64,000 bases of DNA from Mesostigma viride (lineage: Eukaryota > Streptophyta > Mesostigmatophyceae > Mesostigmatales > Mesostigmataceae), in assembly GCA_009746045.1 (NCBI GenBank), contig RPFO01000644.1, forward strand, positions 945,180-1,009,179, written 5' to 3'. Under the pieces are notes generated by a model. The model was not told the DNA's origin, did not search any database, and saw only the letters and a program-made list of their open reading frames with translations. A program made the translations under genes and the position numbers. Shown in pieces: positions 48,313 through 59,464 of this stretch (the first letter of the stretch is position 1; every line of letters starts with the position of its first letter).

Positions 48313-49610
48313 AAGACATCATCCATTGATCAGGCGAACAAGGAAGGTGCTCCTTCCGTGAATACGTCGATGGCGACATGCGCAGGCCTGCGTAGGTTCT
48401 TACCTTGAATGCCGGAAATGTAAAAGAAACCGGGAAGCTTCGGCACAAACTCGACAACACCATTAAGTTAGCCTCATAATCGCTCTTTAGAGCCTACGTT
48501 GCCTCACAATCGCTGCCGTAAACCTGCACTAAATTTCATGATCCGCAAGAGAAATTATATCCTGGACCCCCGCGCCCGTAGCTGTTCGAGAAATTAGCGA
48601 TATTGCAAACCGTAAACGTTCCGCCATATAATCAGGTCATCGACTAATCTTCTGCGAAATTCATGCATTTTTTCTAGCTTTTTAGATGCCATATCGATTA
48701 ATATTGCCTGAAGGCAAGCCGCCATGGCCACCTCCGCGAGGGTTGAGCGGTCCGGGCACACATTATACACCGTACGGACGGTACCGCGAATTTTTTGGCG
48801 CGGAAAATATTCGGCGCGCCACGTCCCCTTAATTAATTAATGGCCATTATGGGCGCACTTGCAGTGGGGCCGCGTGGTAGGCTAAGCCTTACTAATCTAC
48901 ACTACTGCTATATTCCCTAGACTGGGGGTGCCTGCCAAGGCTTGTGGTCGACATGGATGACGTCCCCCCTCCAGTATACCGGTTTCCCCCCTGCGCTTTG
49001 CCGGAGCTGGAGGTAGGTCGGCCATATAGCTCGCGTCGCCGTTGTTGCTGGGCCAGGGTCAGGTCGTCGTCCAGCGTGAAGCGAGTTGCCGAGAGCTTCT
49101 TGCGGCATTAATTAAGGAACGACAGCTTGTCCGCCATGTACTACTTAAAGGTGAGGAGCAGGGGGGCCGGGCCAGTCTTATACCCCGCGCACGGGGGAGG
49201 CGAACAGCCGACATGCGCAGCTCACCAGTAAGGTGCATGGGGGCAAGAATGTCGTGCTTAAAGGCCGTAAGAAGAGTCGTCGAGTCCTCACCTGCCGGCT
49301 GGTCGAAGTGCTTGACGATGACATTGTGGCTGCGCTGGGTGCGGTCGGCCTCCTCGCGGAGGTCGAGGGCTTGTTGCTTAAGCTGTGCCACGATGGTGGA
49401 GGTGGTGGAGGTGTGTGCATGGTGCTTGAGCAGGTCCGCCCAGGTCTGGGTGGGAGGGGCATTGCATTGCGTCGTCGCCGGGGCCAGCGGGGGCTGGCTT
49501 GGCGGCAATGTCCTTCACCGCCTGGGCGGTGATGCCTGCGGTGTTCTGCATGCACTCGATGGCGATGGCGGTGTCCTTGAGGCGTTGGTCGATGTCTAGA
49601 AGCTCTGCAC

Positions 49611-50261
49611 CTAAGCCAGCCATGAATTTCAATGCACAAGGCTAGACATTTCCATCTCCATTCATATTCATCATCCTGAACCATGTACTCGAAAACGAGG
49701 ACAAAACAACGGCAGGCTCAAGCTACCATGGTCCGGATTCTCCCGATTTCTGGCCTGCGCTGGTTAAATTAAATCAAAATTAGATTATAACATGCTGCCG
49801 TGGGGAGATCATGTAGCACATATTCCTTGATGGGGGCCTGCGCTGGTTGTCTCCTTGATAGTAAGTTAGAGAGCAATAGTTGTCTAGCAATTGCATCCCG
49901 AGGTCAACGGAAATAAGTAAGCTAGACAACTATGTACTCTCCACGAGGAAACACCCTCAATGGAGCTACCATCCATACAGTAGTCTTGAGCATGTCTGTC
50001 ATTAATTAATTAATAGAGTAATTAATTAATAGAGGCTGTCATTACATACGTTAGCGTGTATGCCATTAATTAATTAATTTACTTATTTATATATGTGTTA
50101 AAGGCCGTGAGAAGAGTCGTCGAGGTCTCATCTGCCGGCTGGTCGAAGTGCTTGACGATTATCGACATTGTGGCTGCGCTGGGCCGGTGCAGTCGGCCTC
50201 CTCGCGGAGGTCGAGGGTTTAGGGGGGCGACAACCTAATTAATTAGGAACATAACTCCGTT
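49611..50261. other. Debris of retroelement ends; no gene
   Basis: 49765-49840 resembles the reversed 3' end of LINE B (AACATGCTGCCGTGGGGAG). Several TTAA-repeat tails (50003-50090) and a reversed ORF1 fragment (50098-50220) follow. A reversed family tail (TAATTAATTAGGAACATAAC) lies just before E6. Confidence 0.6.
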
Positions 50262-50504
50262 GCCCCAGCTGCAGTTCCGCCTCCCGGCCTCCCAGGCAGC
50301 GGTGACCCTAGCCAAGCGTTAGTGGTTCACTCGGCTGCTCCCGCGGCCTCGCCATCGGCATCGCCCGAAACCAAATGCAGTCGCCCATCCGCGGTCCGCG
50401 AACTGCGTTTCAAGCCCAAAACCTTCAATGTCGACGATTACGGCTGGTACAACATTGCCCCGTGCACTGCTCAGGAGTGCATTTTCTACGGGGATTACGC
50501 CTCG

Positions 50505-53128
50505 TGTCACGTCCGTGATCATTTACGTCCGTGCACTCAAGAAGTTACGCGATTGCCGTAATCGGAATCGTTACGTCCGACGTTTGGTTGGTTCCGATTC
50601 AGTATAGGCCGCAGGCTTTGTTCCTTGGGCCGGTGTGGAGCGCCGCGCCGGAAAGGCCTGAATTTCTAGAGTGACAGTCTTAGGTGACCTGACTTAGGTT
50701 CGGGCGCAAGACTTTGGGGCGCAAAGCCTTGGTGGCTTGCGCAATATTCCGGTGCGTGACATTTGGCAGTTATGAATCTTTTGTATTGTCCAGACGGAAT
50801 GATGTTCAGTCCATCTGACAAAGCTAGATACGCAGATCGTAGTGTGCGGTGTGTTGGCTCGCACGTGGCTGTCGAACAGATTTGCTCTGCATTTTGCTGG
50901 CAGTCTAACTGCACGTCAGGCGGCTTGCTGGCAAATGCGACAGCGCATGGATGCCGGGATTTTTGGAGGTATTTAGGAGCACAGCAGCGGCCATGATGGT
51001 CGTTGTTCGCTCGTTACTCTCCCTCACAACTTGGTGTTGTCGTCAAGGGGTTTAATAGTGGAACAATCCGGAGCAGCCCCCGAGAGTGGTTGCAATGAGT
51101 AATTGTCATGAGATTGGTTGACGGAAGTGATAACTGTTTGGTTTCGTCAAGATGATGTGCGTATTGTGGGCGAGACTCGGGAAGGAACCCGGTCGTCGTT
51201 GGCCAATGAGCCATAGCTGGGGTGAGCGGGATAGGTAGACAGGATAGGGGGCGCTAAAGGACACTGCCAGCCGTAAGCCAAGCGGAGCAGTGTGGCGTCA
51301 CCCGAGGCCTGCTAGGTTATCAAGAACCGCTTAGCCTTATTTGGACAGTGACGCACAAGTACGACATTATACGACTAGACAACACTTGTATTCTTGTCGA
51401 TGTCTTTTGAAATTAAATGTGAATGGTTTGGTTGCTTTCCAAATATATAAAGCATCATGGTTTTATTCTACACTTGGCTGGCTACGGAATTGCCTGTCAT
51501 GAGGTCGGCGGCCAAGTATGTCCGTGACCTGCATCTCACAGGATTTTAACGAGCGAACAACCCATGATGGGTTCAGTCCGGCCAGCCTGGGGTTCCTCCT
51601 GCTTCACCCAGGGAAGCACAAGGAAGAGGTTATTGCTTAGCCTTCAAAAGCATCTGAAGAGGTTAGGCTTTTCCCTGAAAAAAGCCATTGAAGGGGTTAT
51701 TGCTAAGCCTTTAAAAGCATGCATGTTAAGGTTGTTGCTGATCCTGGAAAAGCATCTTTGAGCAGCTGGATTTTTTTTGTCCTTTTTGCTGCTGCCTGGA
51801 ATGACGCCCTCTTTGGGCTTCCTTCGATTGTGTGAGATGCCTTTCTTTCACTTTTTGCTCTCAAGTTGTTGTGAGCTAAAGAGTGGGGGGGGAGGTGGCA
51901 TATCACACACATGATTACTGCTGATAGTGGATGCATTCAAGTAGCGGTAATGACCAGTCTAGGATATAATGGCACGCAAACGCGACAGCTGTCACGTCCG
52001 TGATCATTTACGTCCGTGCACTCAAGAAGTTACGCGATTGCCGTAATCGGAATCGTTACGTCCGACGTTTGGTTGGTTCCGATTCAGTATAGGCCGCAGG
52101 CTTTGTTCCTTGGGCCGGTGTGGAGCGCCGCGCCGGAAAGGCCTGAATTTCTAGAGTGACAGTCTTAGGTGACCTGACTTAGGTTCGGGCGCAAGACTTT
52201 GGGGCGCAAAGCCTTGGTGGCTTGCGCAATATTCCGGTGCGTGACATTTGGCAGTTATGAATCTTTTGTATTGTCCAGACGGAATGATGTTCAGTCCATC
52301 TGACAAAGCTAGATACGCAGATCGTAGTGTGCGGTGTGTTGGCTCGCACGTGGCTGTCGAACAGACTTGCTCTGCATTTTGCTGGCAGTCTAACTGCACG
52401 TCAGGCGGCTTGCTGGCAAATGCGACAGCGCATGGATGCCGGGATTTTTGGAGGTATTTAGGAGCACAGCAGCGGCCATGATGGTCGTTGTTCGCTCGTT
52501 ACTCTCCCTCACAACTTGGTGTTGTCGTCAAGGGGTTTAATAGTGGAACAATCCGGAGCAGCCCCCGAGAGTGGTTGCAATGAGTAATTGTCATGAGATT
52601 GGTTGACGGAAGTGATAACTGTTTGGTTTCGTCAAGATGATGTGCGTATTGTGGGCGAGACTCGGGAAGGAACCCGGTCGTCGTTGGCCAATGAGCCATA
52701 GCTGGGGTGAGCGGGATAGGTAGACAGGATAGGGGGCGCTAAAGGACACTGCCAGCCGTAAGCCAAGCGGAGCAGTGTGGCGTCACCCGAGGCCTGCTAG
52801 GTTATCAAGAACCGCTTAGCCTTATTTGGACAGTGACGCACAAGTACGACATTATACGACTAGACAACACTTGTATTCTTGTCGATGTCTTTTGAAATTA
52901 AATGTGAATGGTTTGGTTGCTTTCCAAATATATAAAGCATCATGGTTTTATTCTACACTTGGCTGGCTACGGAATTGCCTGTCATGAGGTCGGCGGCCAA
53001 GTATGTCCGTGACCTGCATCTCACAGGATTTTAAGGTGGCATATCACACACATGATTACTGCTGATAGTGGATGCATTCAAGTAGCGGTAATGACCAGTC
53101 TAGGATATAATGGCACGCAAACGCGACA
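50505..53128. mobile_element. LTR-like tandem unit (TG...CA ends) inserted in E6 ORF1
   Basis: The insertion has a CTCG duplication (50501-50504 and 53129-53132), starts TGTCACGTCCG and ends ACGCGACA. A 1,045-bp segment occurs at 50505-51549 and 51990-53034 with one difference that I could see. A 94-bp segment occurs at 51894-51987 and 53035-53128. Between the first 1,045-bp and first 94-bp segments lie 344 bp ending in a purine-rich run. Each long segment holds a TATATAAAG box. The best reading is two LTRs head to tail (joined through GC at 51988-51989) without coding DNA; very young. Confidence 0.6.
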
Positions 53129-54627
53129 CTCGCTCTTTGAGCTGTGCCTCCATCTTCACAGCATCAACCGTCTTCTCGAGCCAGATGGCCGCAGGCTTCA
53201 AAGCCGAGATGATTCTGCTGCTGACGGGCCTCCACTACAACCGGCCTGACCTTCAGCACCTGATTATCTGCTACCTCCTCACGAAGTCTGACGGCGAGAT
53301 CTGGGCTCAATCCATCTCCGCATAGAACACTCCGCTCCATCCTCACGGAGGCCATCCAGCAGCACGTTCACGACCCCCCTTGCCGCAGATGTGGCGGCAA
53401 TGGGAGGCACGTTGGCTGCTGAGCTCGATCCTCACATTTCCACCACCGTCACCTCCACCTCTACCCTCCTCGCCTCCACCTCCACTGCCGCCTCCACCTC
53501 CACCGCCGACATCAAAACCCAGCTCCACGACATCGACCAGCGCCTCCACGACCACGCCATCGCCATCGAATGCTTGCAAAACACCGCAGGCATCACCGCC
53601 CAGGCGGTGAAGGACATCGCTGCCCAGCCGGCATCTGCTGGCCCAGCCAGTGATGCTCCTCCCACCCAGACCTGGGCGGACCTGCTCAAGCACCACTCCA
53701 CCACCACCACCTCCACCATCGCTCCACAGCTCAAGCAACAAGCCCTCGACCTCCTCGAGGAGGTCGACCGCACGGTCCAGCGTAGCCACAATGTCATCGT
53801 CAAGCACTTCGACCACTGAGCCGGCAGATGAGACCTCGACGAGTCTTCTCACGGCATTTAAGCGCGACATTCTTGCCCCCATGCACATCACTGGTGAGCT
53901 GCGGATGTCGGCTGCCCGCCTTCCCCGCGCGCGGGGTAAGGCTGGCCCGGCCCCCCTGCTCCTCACCTTTAAGTACATGGCGGACAAGCTGTTGTTTCTT
54001 AAAAACCGCAAGAAGCTCTCGAGGACTCACTTCACGCTGGACGACGACCCGTGACCCTGGCCCAGCAACAACGGCGACGCGAGCTATGGCTGACCTACCT
54101 CCAGCTCCGGCAAAGCGCAGGGGGGAAACCGGTATACTGGTGGGGGGACGTCATCCACGTTGACCACTGACAAGCCCTGGCAGGCACCCCCTGCCACCCC
54201 AGTCTAGGGAATATAGCAGTAGTGTAGAGTAGTAATTAAGGCTTAGCCTACCACGCGGCCCCAGCGCATGTGCGCCCATAATGGCCATGGATGATGCGTT
54301 TCAGCATTTAGCCACGCTCCATGCCTATAATGGGACCCCCATGGATTATGCATTAAGAATTAGCTCAGCCCTGCCTATACAGAGAGTCACTCTCTGATGA
54401 GAAGCCATGCCCTAGCTCTTGTATAGCCATGATGATCTTCCCCCCCCATGACAGGCTCCCCTTAGTTGGGTGTTGCCCGAGACTCTGGGGGGTGCAGGTG
54501 CCCTTGGTGCACCTAGAGCAAGTGTCGTTTACATTCCCACCCTTGCAGGAAGTAGCTTAGAATCAATAGAACATTGTATTAAAAGCCATATTGCCCCTTC
54601 TCTGGGATATGTGCTACATATACTCCC

Positions 54628-57416
54628 GAATTTAGCCGTGAATATCACAATCGATGCGTCTTTCTACGACGCACATGCTGATGTAATTTTCCGAAGCTAT
54701 TACGCAATATATACGATGAGCAAACGCCTCTCGACGCAACGCAGCCTGGTGGCTGCGCTTGGCAATGAAAATACGTCTGCAGCTTCGGCTGCAGCTTCGC
54801 CCACCGGCCCAGATGGCCACGGTGACACTAGTCGTGCACTGGTGCCCGCCCAGCCTCCCGGGCTTGTCTCGCCATCTGCCTCGCCTGAACCCAAGCGCAG
54901 TCGCTCTGCTGAGCCGCCCTGGGAAGAGATCTCCTTTGACGTCAACAGCTCCAGCTCAGTACTGGCAACGCAGCCCAAGTTGGTTCATGGAAGATGTGTT
55001 TTACGGGTCACACGCCTCGCTTCTAGCCCTGTGCGTGTACCTCACGTCCCACAACCGCGGCCGCTGGCCTGGTGATGGCAAGCTCGTCGACCCCGCCGAG
55101 GCTCTCCCAATCATTCACCGCATGAGTCGCCCCAAGCTTCAACGCTTCGCCCTCTGCTCCCTTGTTGGACGCTCCGAATCCGCGATCTGGGCTTCCCCAC
55201 CGCCCCCCGCCCCCCACCTTCCCCATGCACCGAAGCCACCATCCGGCATCCGCACCCTCCTCAAGGAGGCTTTCGAGCAGCACGTGACCCCTCTTGCCGC
55301 AGATGTGGCGGCAATTGGCGGCACGCTGGCTGCTGAGCTTCCCACCATCCCCACCGCCACCGCCACCCTCCTCGCCTCCACCCCCCGCCCCCCCTCCGCC
55401 TCCACCGACTCCATCACCGCCCAGCTCCGTGACATCGACCAGCGCCTCAAGGATAATGCAATCGCTATCGAGGTCTTGCAGAACACAGCAGGCCTCACCG
55501 CCCAGGCAGTGAAGGACATTGCCGCCAAGCCAGCCCCGGCTGGCCTGGCCGGCGATGCTCCTCCCATCACGACCTGGGCGGACATGCTTAAGCAACACAC
55601 CACCTCGATCCACCACCTCCGCCGCCGCAGCCCAGCTCCAGCGGCAGACGCTTGACCTCCGCGAGGAGGCCGAGCTCGCCAAACGCAGCCTCAACGCCAT
55701 CCTCAAGAACTTCGACATGGAAGAAGGTGAGAATTCCGAGAAGCTTGCCCGTGCGTTTGAGAACAAAATCCTTGCACGCATGGGCCTTCTTGGTGAGATC
55801 AAGCTGACCGCCCACCGCCTCCCCCGCGCGCGGGGTAAGGCAGGGGCGCCTCCGCTTCTTCTCATCTTTGATAGCCCAGCGGACAAGATTTCGTTTCTCA
55901 GACGCCGCAAGCGGCTCGAGAATACTCCCTTCACCGTGGACGACGACTTGACCCTGGCACAGCAACAACGGCGACGGGAGCTATGGCCGACCTACCTCCA
56001 GCTCCGGCAGACCAAGGCGGGCCATGCAGCCGGTGTACTGGAAGGGGGCGGCCATCCACGTCGGCCACAAGCCCTGGCAAGCGACCCCCTCGACCACCGC
56101 GGCCCCAGCAACTCCAGCCCCAGCCTAGGGGAATACAGCAGTAGTGTAGAATAGTTAGACAGTGGCCTTGTACATGCCCGCCTACTACAGGCACTATACC
56201 AGCTTAGGCCTAGCCTTTTTAGTCATGTACATGTGTGCCTATTAGACGATGCCGAGGTCAACTACCCTCCTTCAGGCCGCTTCAAGCTGCTCGGCAGTTG
56301 GCTTCCCGACTGCGAGGACGACATGACGACACGGATCGGCATGGCGTGGGCGCACCTCCATGACCACCGCCGCTGGTGGAGCAACCCCGCCCTACCCCGG
56401 ATCGTCAAGCGTGACCTCTTCAAGGTCGTCATTCTGACGATCCTGACCTACGGCGCCGAGACGTGGACACTGATGCAGGAGCTGGAGCAACGACTCGACG
56501 GCGCCGTCACCAAGATGCTGCGCAAGGCCCTTAACATCCCCTTTGGTTTGCACATTAGTAATGAGGATTTGTACGCTGATTTGCCCTATGTTTCCCACAT
56601 TATTAGGCACAGGCGCCTGGGCCTAGCCGGGCACCTGGCCCGCACAGATCAGGTAGATACATCAGATAGACTAGCTGGCACCAAGCCCGCCCAGCCTGGG
56701 CGATATGTCCTCACCTGGCGTGCCCCCGGCCGCGCGCGGCAGGGCCGCCACCCGTGGACTTTTCGTGATAGACTCGGCATGGACATGTGCTACACTAGAC
56801 GTGACGGGCTCACCCCCGGGCAGCCTCCTGGTTTGTCTGTAATATGGAGGCAGATGGTGCGCAAGGATAGATGGCAAGTAGTGATGAAGGAGACCACCCC
56901 CAAGCCTGTGGGGGCTCCGCGTGTGACCAAGTATGGCATTCATAGCGATTCGGGCCGCGGTGCCCACACCCCTGTAACTAGGACCTAGATAGCTTATACC
57001 ATCCATTCCATCCCATGTTCCGCTCCCACTGAGGACTTATGCTCACGTGACGCAGTCACGTGTCTATTAATTAATTAATTAATGTGTGCCTATGATGAGC
57101 CACCCTCCAGATGATGCCTAGCTTTATTTAGTTATGTTGTGCCCATGCAGGGAGTAACTCTCTGCTGAGACGCCATGCCCTAGCTTTTTGTATAGCTATG
57201 CTGATCTTCCCCCCCATGACAGGCTCCCCCTTCGCTGGGCATAGCTTGAAGATCATGGGGATGCAAGTGCCCTAGTGCACCTAGAGCAAGGGTCCTTTAC
57301 ATCCCCACCCTTGCAGGAAGTAGTTTAGGATGTATGATAGGCCATATGCCCCCCTCTCAGGGGCTATGTGCTACATATACTCCCAACGGAGTTATGTTAC
57401 AATTCAATTCAATTCA
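54628..57416 (+). mobile_element. ORF1-only retroposon E7 (HAL1-like), holding a LINE fragment
   Basis: It is inserted in the E6 3' UTR with the 8-bp duplication ATACTCCC (54620-54627 and 57417-57424). Its 5' UTR is slightly truncated. ORF1 starts at 54717 (MSKRLSTQRSLVAALGNEN) and keeps all domains to WPTYLQLRQTKAG near 56020. Frameshifts and a deletion near 54990 split it into about three frames. The 3' UTR is interrupted at 56243-57081 by a LINE fragment and ends CCCAACGGAGTT with an (AATTC)n tail. Confidence 0.88.
56243..57081 (+). mobile_element. LINE fragment (LINE D family), 3' end only
   Basis: It is flanked by ATGTGTGCCTAT (56231-56242 and 57082-57093). The 839-bp fragment starts inside the reverse transcriptase thumb (LDDAEVNYPPSG), stays open to 56988 (HTPVTRT) and so shows the intact C-terminal tail that LINE D has lost. 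It ends CACGTGTCTATTAATTAATT. Confidence 0.9.
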
Positions 57417-57456
57417 ATACTCCCAACGGAGTTATGTTCCTAATTAATTAATTAAT

Positions 57457-59458
57457 GAACTCCGTTGGGAGTACATGTAGCACATAGCCCAGAGAAGGGG
57501 CATATGGCCCATAATACATTCTAAGCTACTTCCTGCAAGGGTGGGAATGTAAACGACACTTGCTCTAGGTGCACCAGGGCACCTGCATCCCCATGATCTA
57601 TCAAGGTATGCCCAGCTAAGGGGGAGCCTGTCATGGGGGGGAAGATCATCATAGCTATACAAAAGCTAGAGCGTGGCATCTCAGCTAGCAGAGATCGAGC
57701 AGCTCTCTGCATCAGGCACAGCGTAACTAAATCAAGCTAGGCATCATCTGGAGTGTGGCACATCATAGGCACACATGTACATGGCTAAATAATGCTCGTG
57801 AATCAGCTGGTATAGTGCCTGTAGTAGGCGTACATGTACATGGCCACGGACTCTATCTATTCTACACTACTACTGCCGTATTCTCCTAAGCTGGGGCGTC
57901 TGGAGTCGCTGGGGCCGCGGGGGTTGCGCATGCCAGGGCTTGTGGCCGACGTAGATGGCCGCCCCCTTCCAGTACACCGGCTGCCCCGCCTTGGTCTGCC
58001 GGAGCTGGAGGTAGGTCGGCCATAGCTCCCGTCGCCGTTGTTGCTGCGCCAGGGTCAAGTCGTCGTCAAGGGTGAAGTGAGTCTTCTCGAGCCGCTTGCG
58101 GCGTCTGAGAAAAGACATTTTGTCCGCCGGGTTCTTAAAGGTGAGAAGGAGCGGGGGCGCCCCTGCCTTACCCCGCGAGCGGGGAAGGCGGTGGGCGACC
58201 AGCTCGATCTCACCAGTAAGGCCCGTGCGACCAAGGATTTCTCTCTCAAACATACGCGTTACAAGCTTCTCGGAATTCTCACCTTCCTCCATGTCGAAGT
58301 TCTTGACGATGACGTTGAGGCTGCGCTTGGCGAGCTCGGCCTCCTCGCGGAGGTCAAGCGTCTGCCGCTGGAGCTGGGCTGCGACGGCGGAGGTGGTGGA
58401 GGTGGTGTGCTGGTTAAGCATGTCCGCCCAGGTCGTGATGGGAGGAGCATCGCCGGCCAGGCCAGCAGGCCGGGGCTGGCTTGGCGACAATGTCCTTCAC
58501 CGCCTGGGCGGTGAGGCCTGCGGTGTTTTGCACGACCTCGATGGCGATGGCATTGTCCTTAAGGTGCTGGTCGATGTCGCGGAGCTGGGCGGTGATGGAG
58601 TCGGTGGAGGCGGAGGGGGGGGGGGGGGGGCGAGGAGGGTGGCGGTGGCGGTTGGGATGGTGGGGAGCTCAGCAGCCAGCGTGCGACCCACAGCTGCCAC
58701 ATCTGCAGCAAGGGGCGTCACGTGCTGTGAGAGGCCGGCGTCGTGGAGGTGGAGGAGGAAGGTGGATTCGGTAATGGGAGCGGGGTGCAGGAGGTCCTCG
58801 GAAGAGCGCTTAAGGATGGTAAAGAGAGCTGCGAGCTGAAGGCGGGGGCGAGACCAGCCGGCCAGGTTGGTCGAAGAAGGGACGTCAGATGCGCGGTGGA
58901 AAAACCGGCCGTCAGCTCCGTTGCGGAAAAAGTTGGTTTTGAATTGGAGTTGCTGGCACAGGGCCAGCAGTGAGGCGTGGGACCCGTAAAACACGAGCTC
59001 CAGTATCTTGATGGGTGGCATGTCGAACAGGCCAGGCCTGTTGACGTCAAGGGTGGTAAAGAGCCTGTCGACGTCAAAATCGCTCTCAGACAAGCCAGGT
59101 TCGCCTGGGCGACTGCGCTTAGGGTCAGGCGATGCAGAGGGCGAGGAAAGCCCGGGAGGTATCTGGGCGACCACCTGTGCACGACTAGTGTCACCACTGC
59201 CTTCCGGACCTGATGGCGAAGCTGCAGCCGGAGCTGCAGACGTATTTTCATGGCCGAGCGCAGCCACCAGGCTGCGTTGCGTCGAGGAGCGTTTGCTCGT
59301 CATATATTGCGTAATAGCTTCGGAAAATTATATCAGCATGTGCGTCTTAGAAAGACGAAGCGATTGTGATATTCACAGCTGAATTCGGTGCTCAAACGTG
59401 AAAGTTATGAGCTCAGCCGTCATATCCATGGCTACCTCGTGGCTCGTGGCACAACCTA
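57457..59458 (-). mobile_element. ORF1-only retroposon E8 (HAL1-like), full length, minus strand
   Basis: This complete copy has the family 5' UTR (GCCACGAGCCACGAGGTAGC, reversed, near 59430-59452), ORF1 and a 3' UTR ending at 57457 with GAACTCCGTTGGGAG (reversed), total 2.0 kb and no ORF2. It lies tail-to-tail with E6/E7. No clear target-site duplication was found because both neighbours are repeats. Confidence 0.85.
57870..59303 (-). pseudogene. ORF1 of E8
   Basis: It starts at 59303 (MTSKRSSTQRSLVAALGHEN) with the Ser/Pro-rich N-terminus ending PKRSRPGEPG. It passes FYGSHASLLALCQQLQ, TAQAV and RSLNVIVKNFDMEEGENSEK and ends RRELWPTYLQLRQTKAGQP. It is read in two frames (59303-about 58497 and 58490-57870), so at least one frameshift near 58490 separates the coiled-coil part from the RRM-like part. 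Confidence 0.8.
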
Positions 59459-59464
59459 GTCGAG

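Larger units (their letters stand above)
32465..48828. mobile_element. piggyBac-like DNA element P2, holding E2 and E3
   Basis: TTAA flanks it at 32461-32464 and 48829-48832, within the TTAATTAA tail of LINE A/C. Its ends match P1: GGGGAGGTGGCACC at the left and, reversed, GGGGACGTGGCGCG at the right. Its own pieces are 32465-32897, 37560-37925 and 47745-48828, about 1.9 kb in all, with E2 and E3 inserted between them. The conserved ATG context GCCATGGCCA lies at 48721-48730, again 103 bp from the right end, and opens a 43-codon minus frame starting MAACLQAILIDMASKKLEK. No transposase is recognised. Confidence 0.8.
28686..48840 (+). mobile_element. LINE fragment A/C (L1-like ORF2 3' end), split by later insertions
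   Basis: Piece A (28686-28985) codes for the end of the reverse transcriptase ORF (KRDLFKVVILTILTYGAETW, then KMLRKALNIPFGL). Piece C (32067-32464) holds the C-terminal tail and 3' UTR up to CACGTGTCTATTAA; the last bases of its TTAA tail are at 48829-48840. Its sequence matches LINE D closely. It lies in the E4 3' UTR with only ATGG as possible duplication. LINE B and P2 are inserted in it. Confidence 0.8.
28314..49601 (-). mobile_element. ORF1-only retroposon E4 (HAL1-like), outer shell of a five-layer nest
   Basis: The target-site duplication GCTCTGCAC lies at 28305-28313 and 49602-49610. The minus-strand element is in two pieces. The TTAA-rich tail and 3' UTR are at 28314-28685, and the rest of the UTR with the C-terminal two-thirds of ORF1 is at about 48840-49601 (DIDQRLKD, TAQAVKDIAAKPAPAG, NVIVKHFDQPAG). 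ORF1 has several frameshifts and its 5' part is missing. LINE A/C split the UTR, and every later insertion of the nest lies within that LINE. Confidence 0.85.
50262..57456 (+). mobile_element. ORF1-only retroposon E6 (HAL1-like), holding an LTR-like unit and E7
   Basis: Its pieces are ORF1 N-terminal part 50262-50504 (LRFKPKTFNVDDYGWY, FYGDYAS), ORF1 rest 53129-about 54200 (LFELCLHLHSINRLLEPDG to WLTYLQLRQSAGGKPVYW), 3' UTR to 54619, and UTR end plus TTAA tail 57425-57456. Stops and frameshifts break ORF1 in several places (for example near 53324 and 53817). The 5' limit is approximate. Confidence 0.8.
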
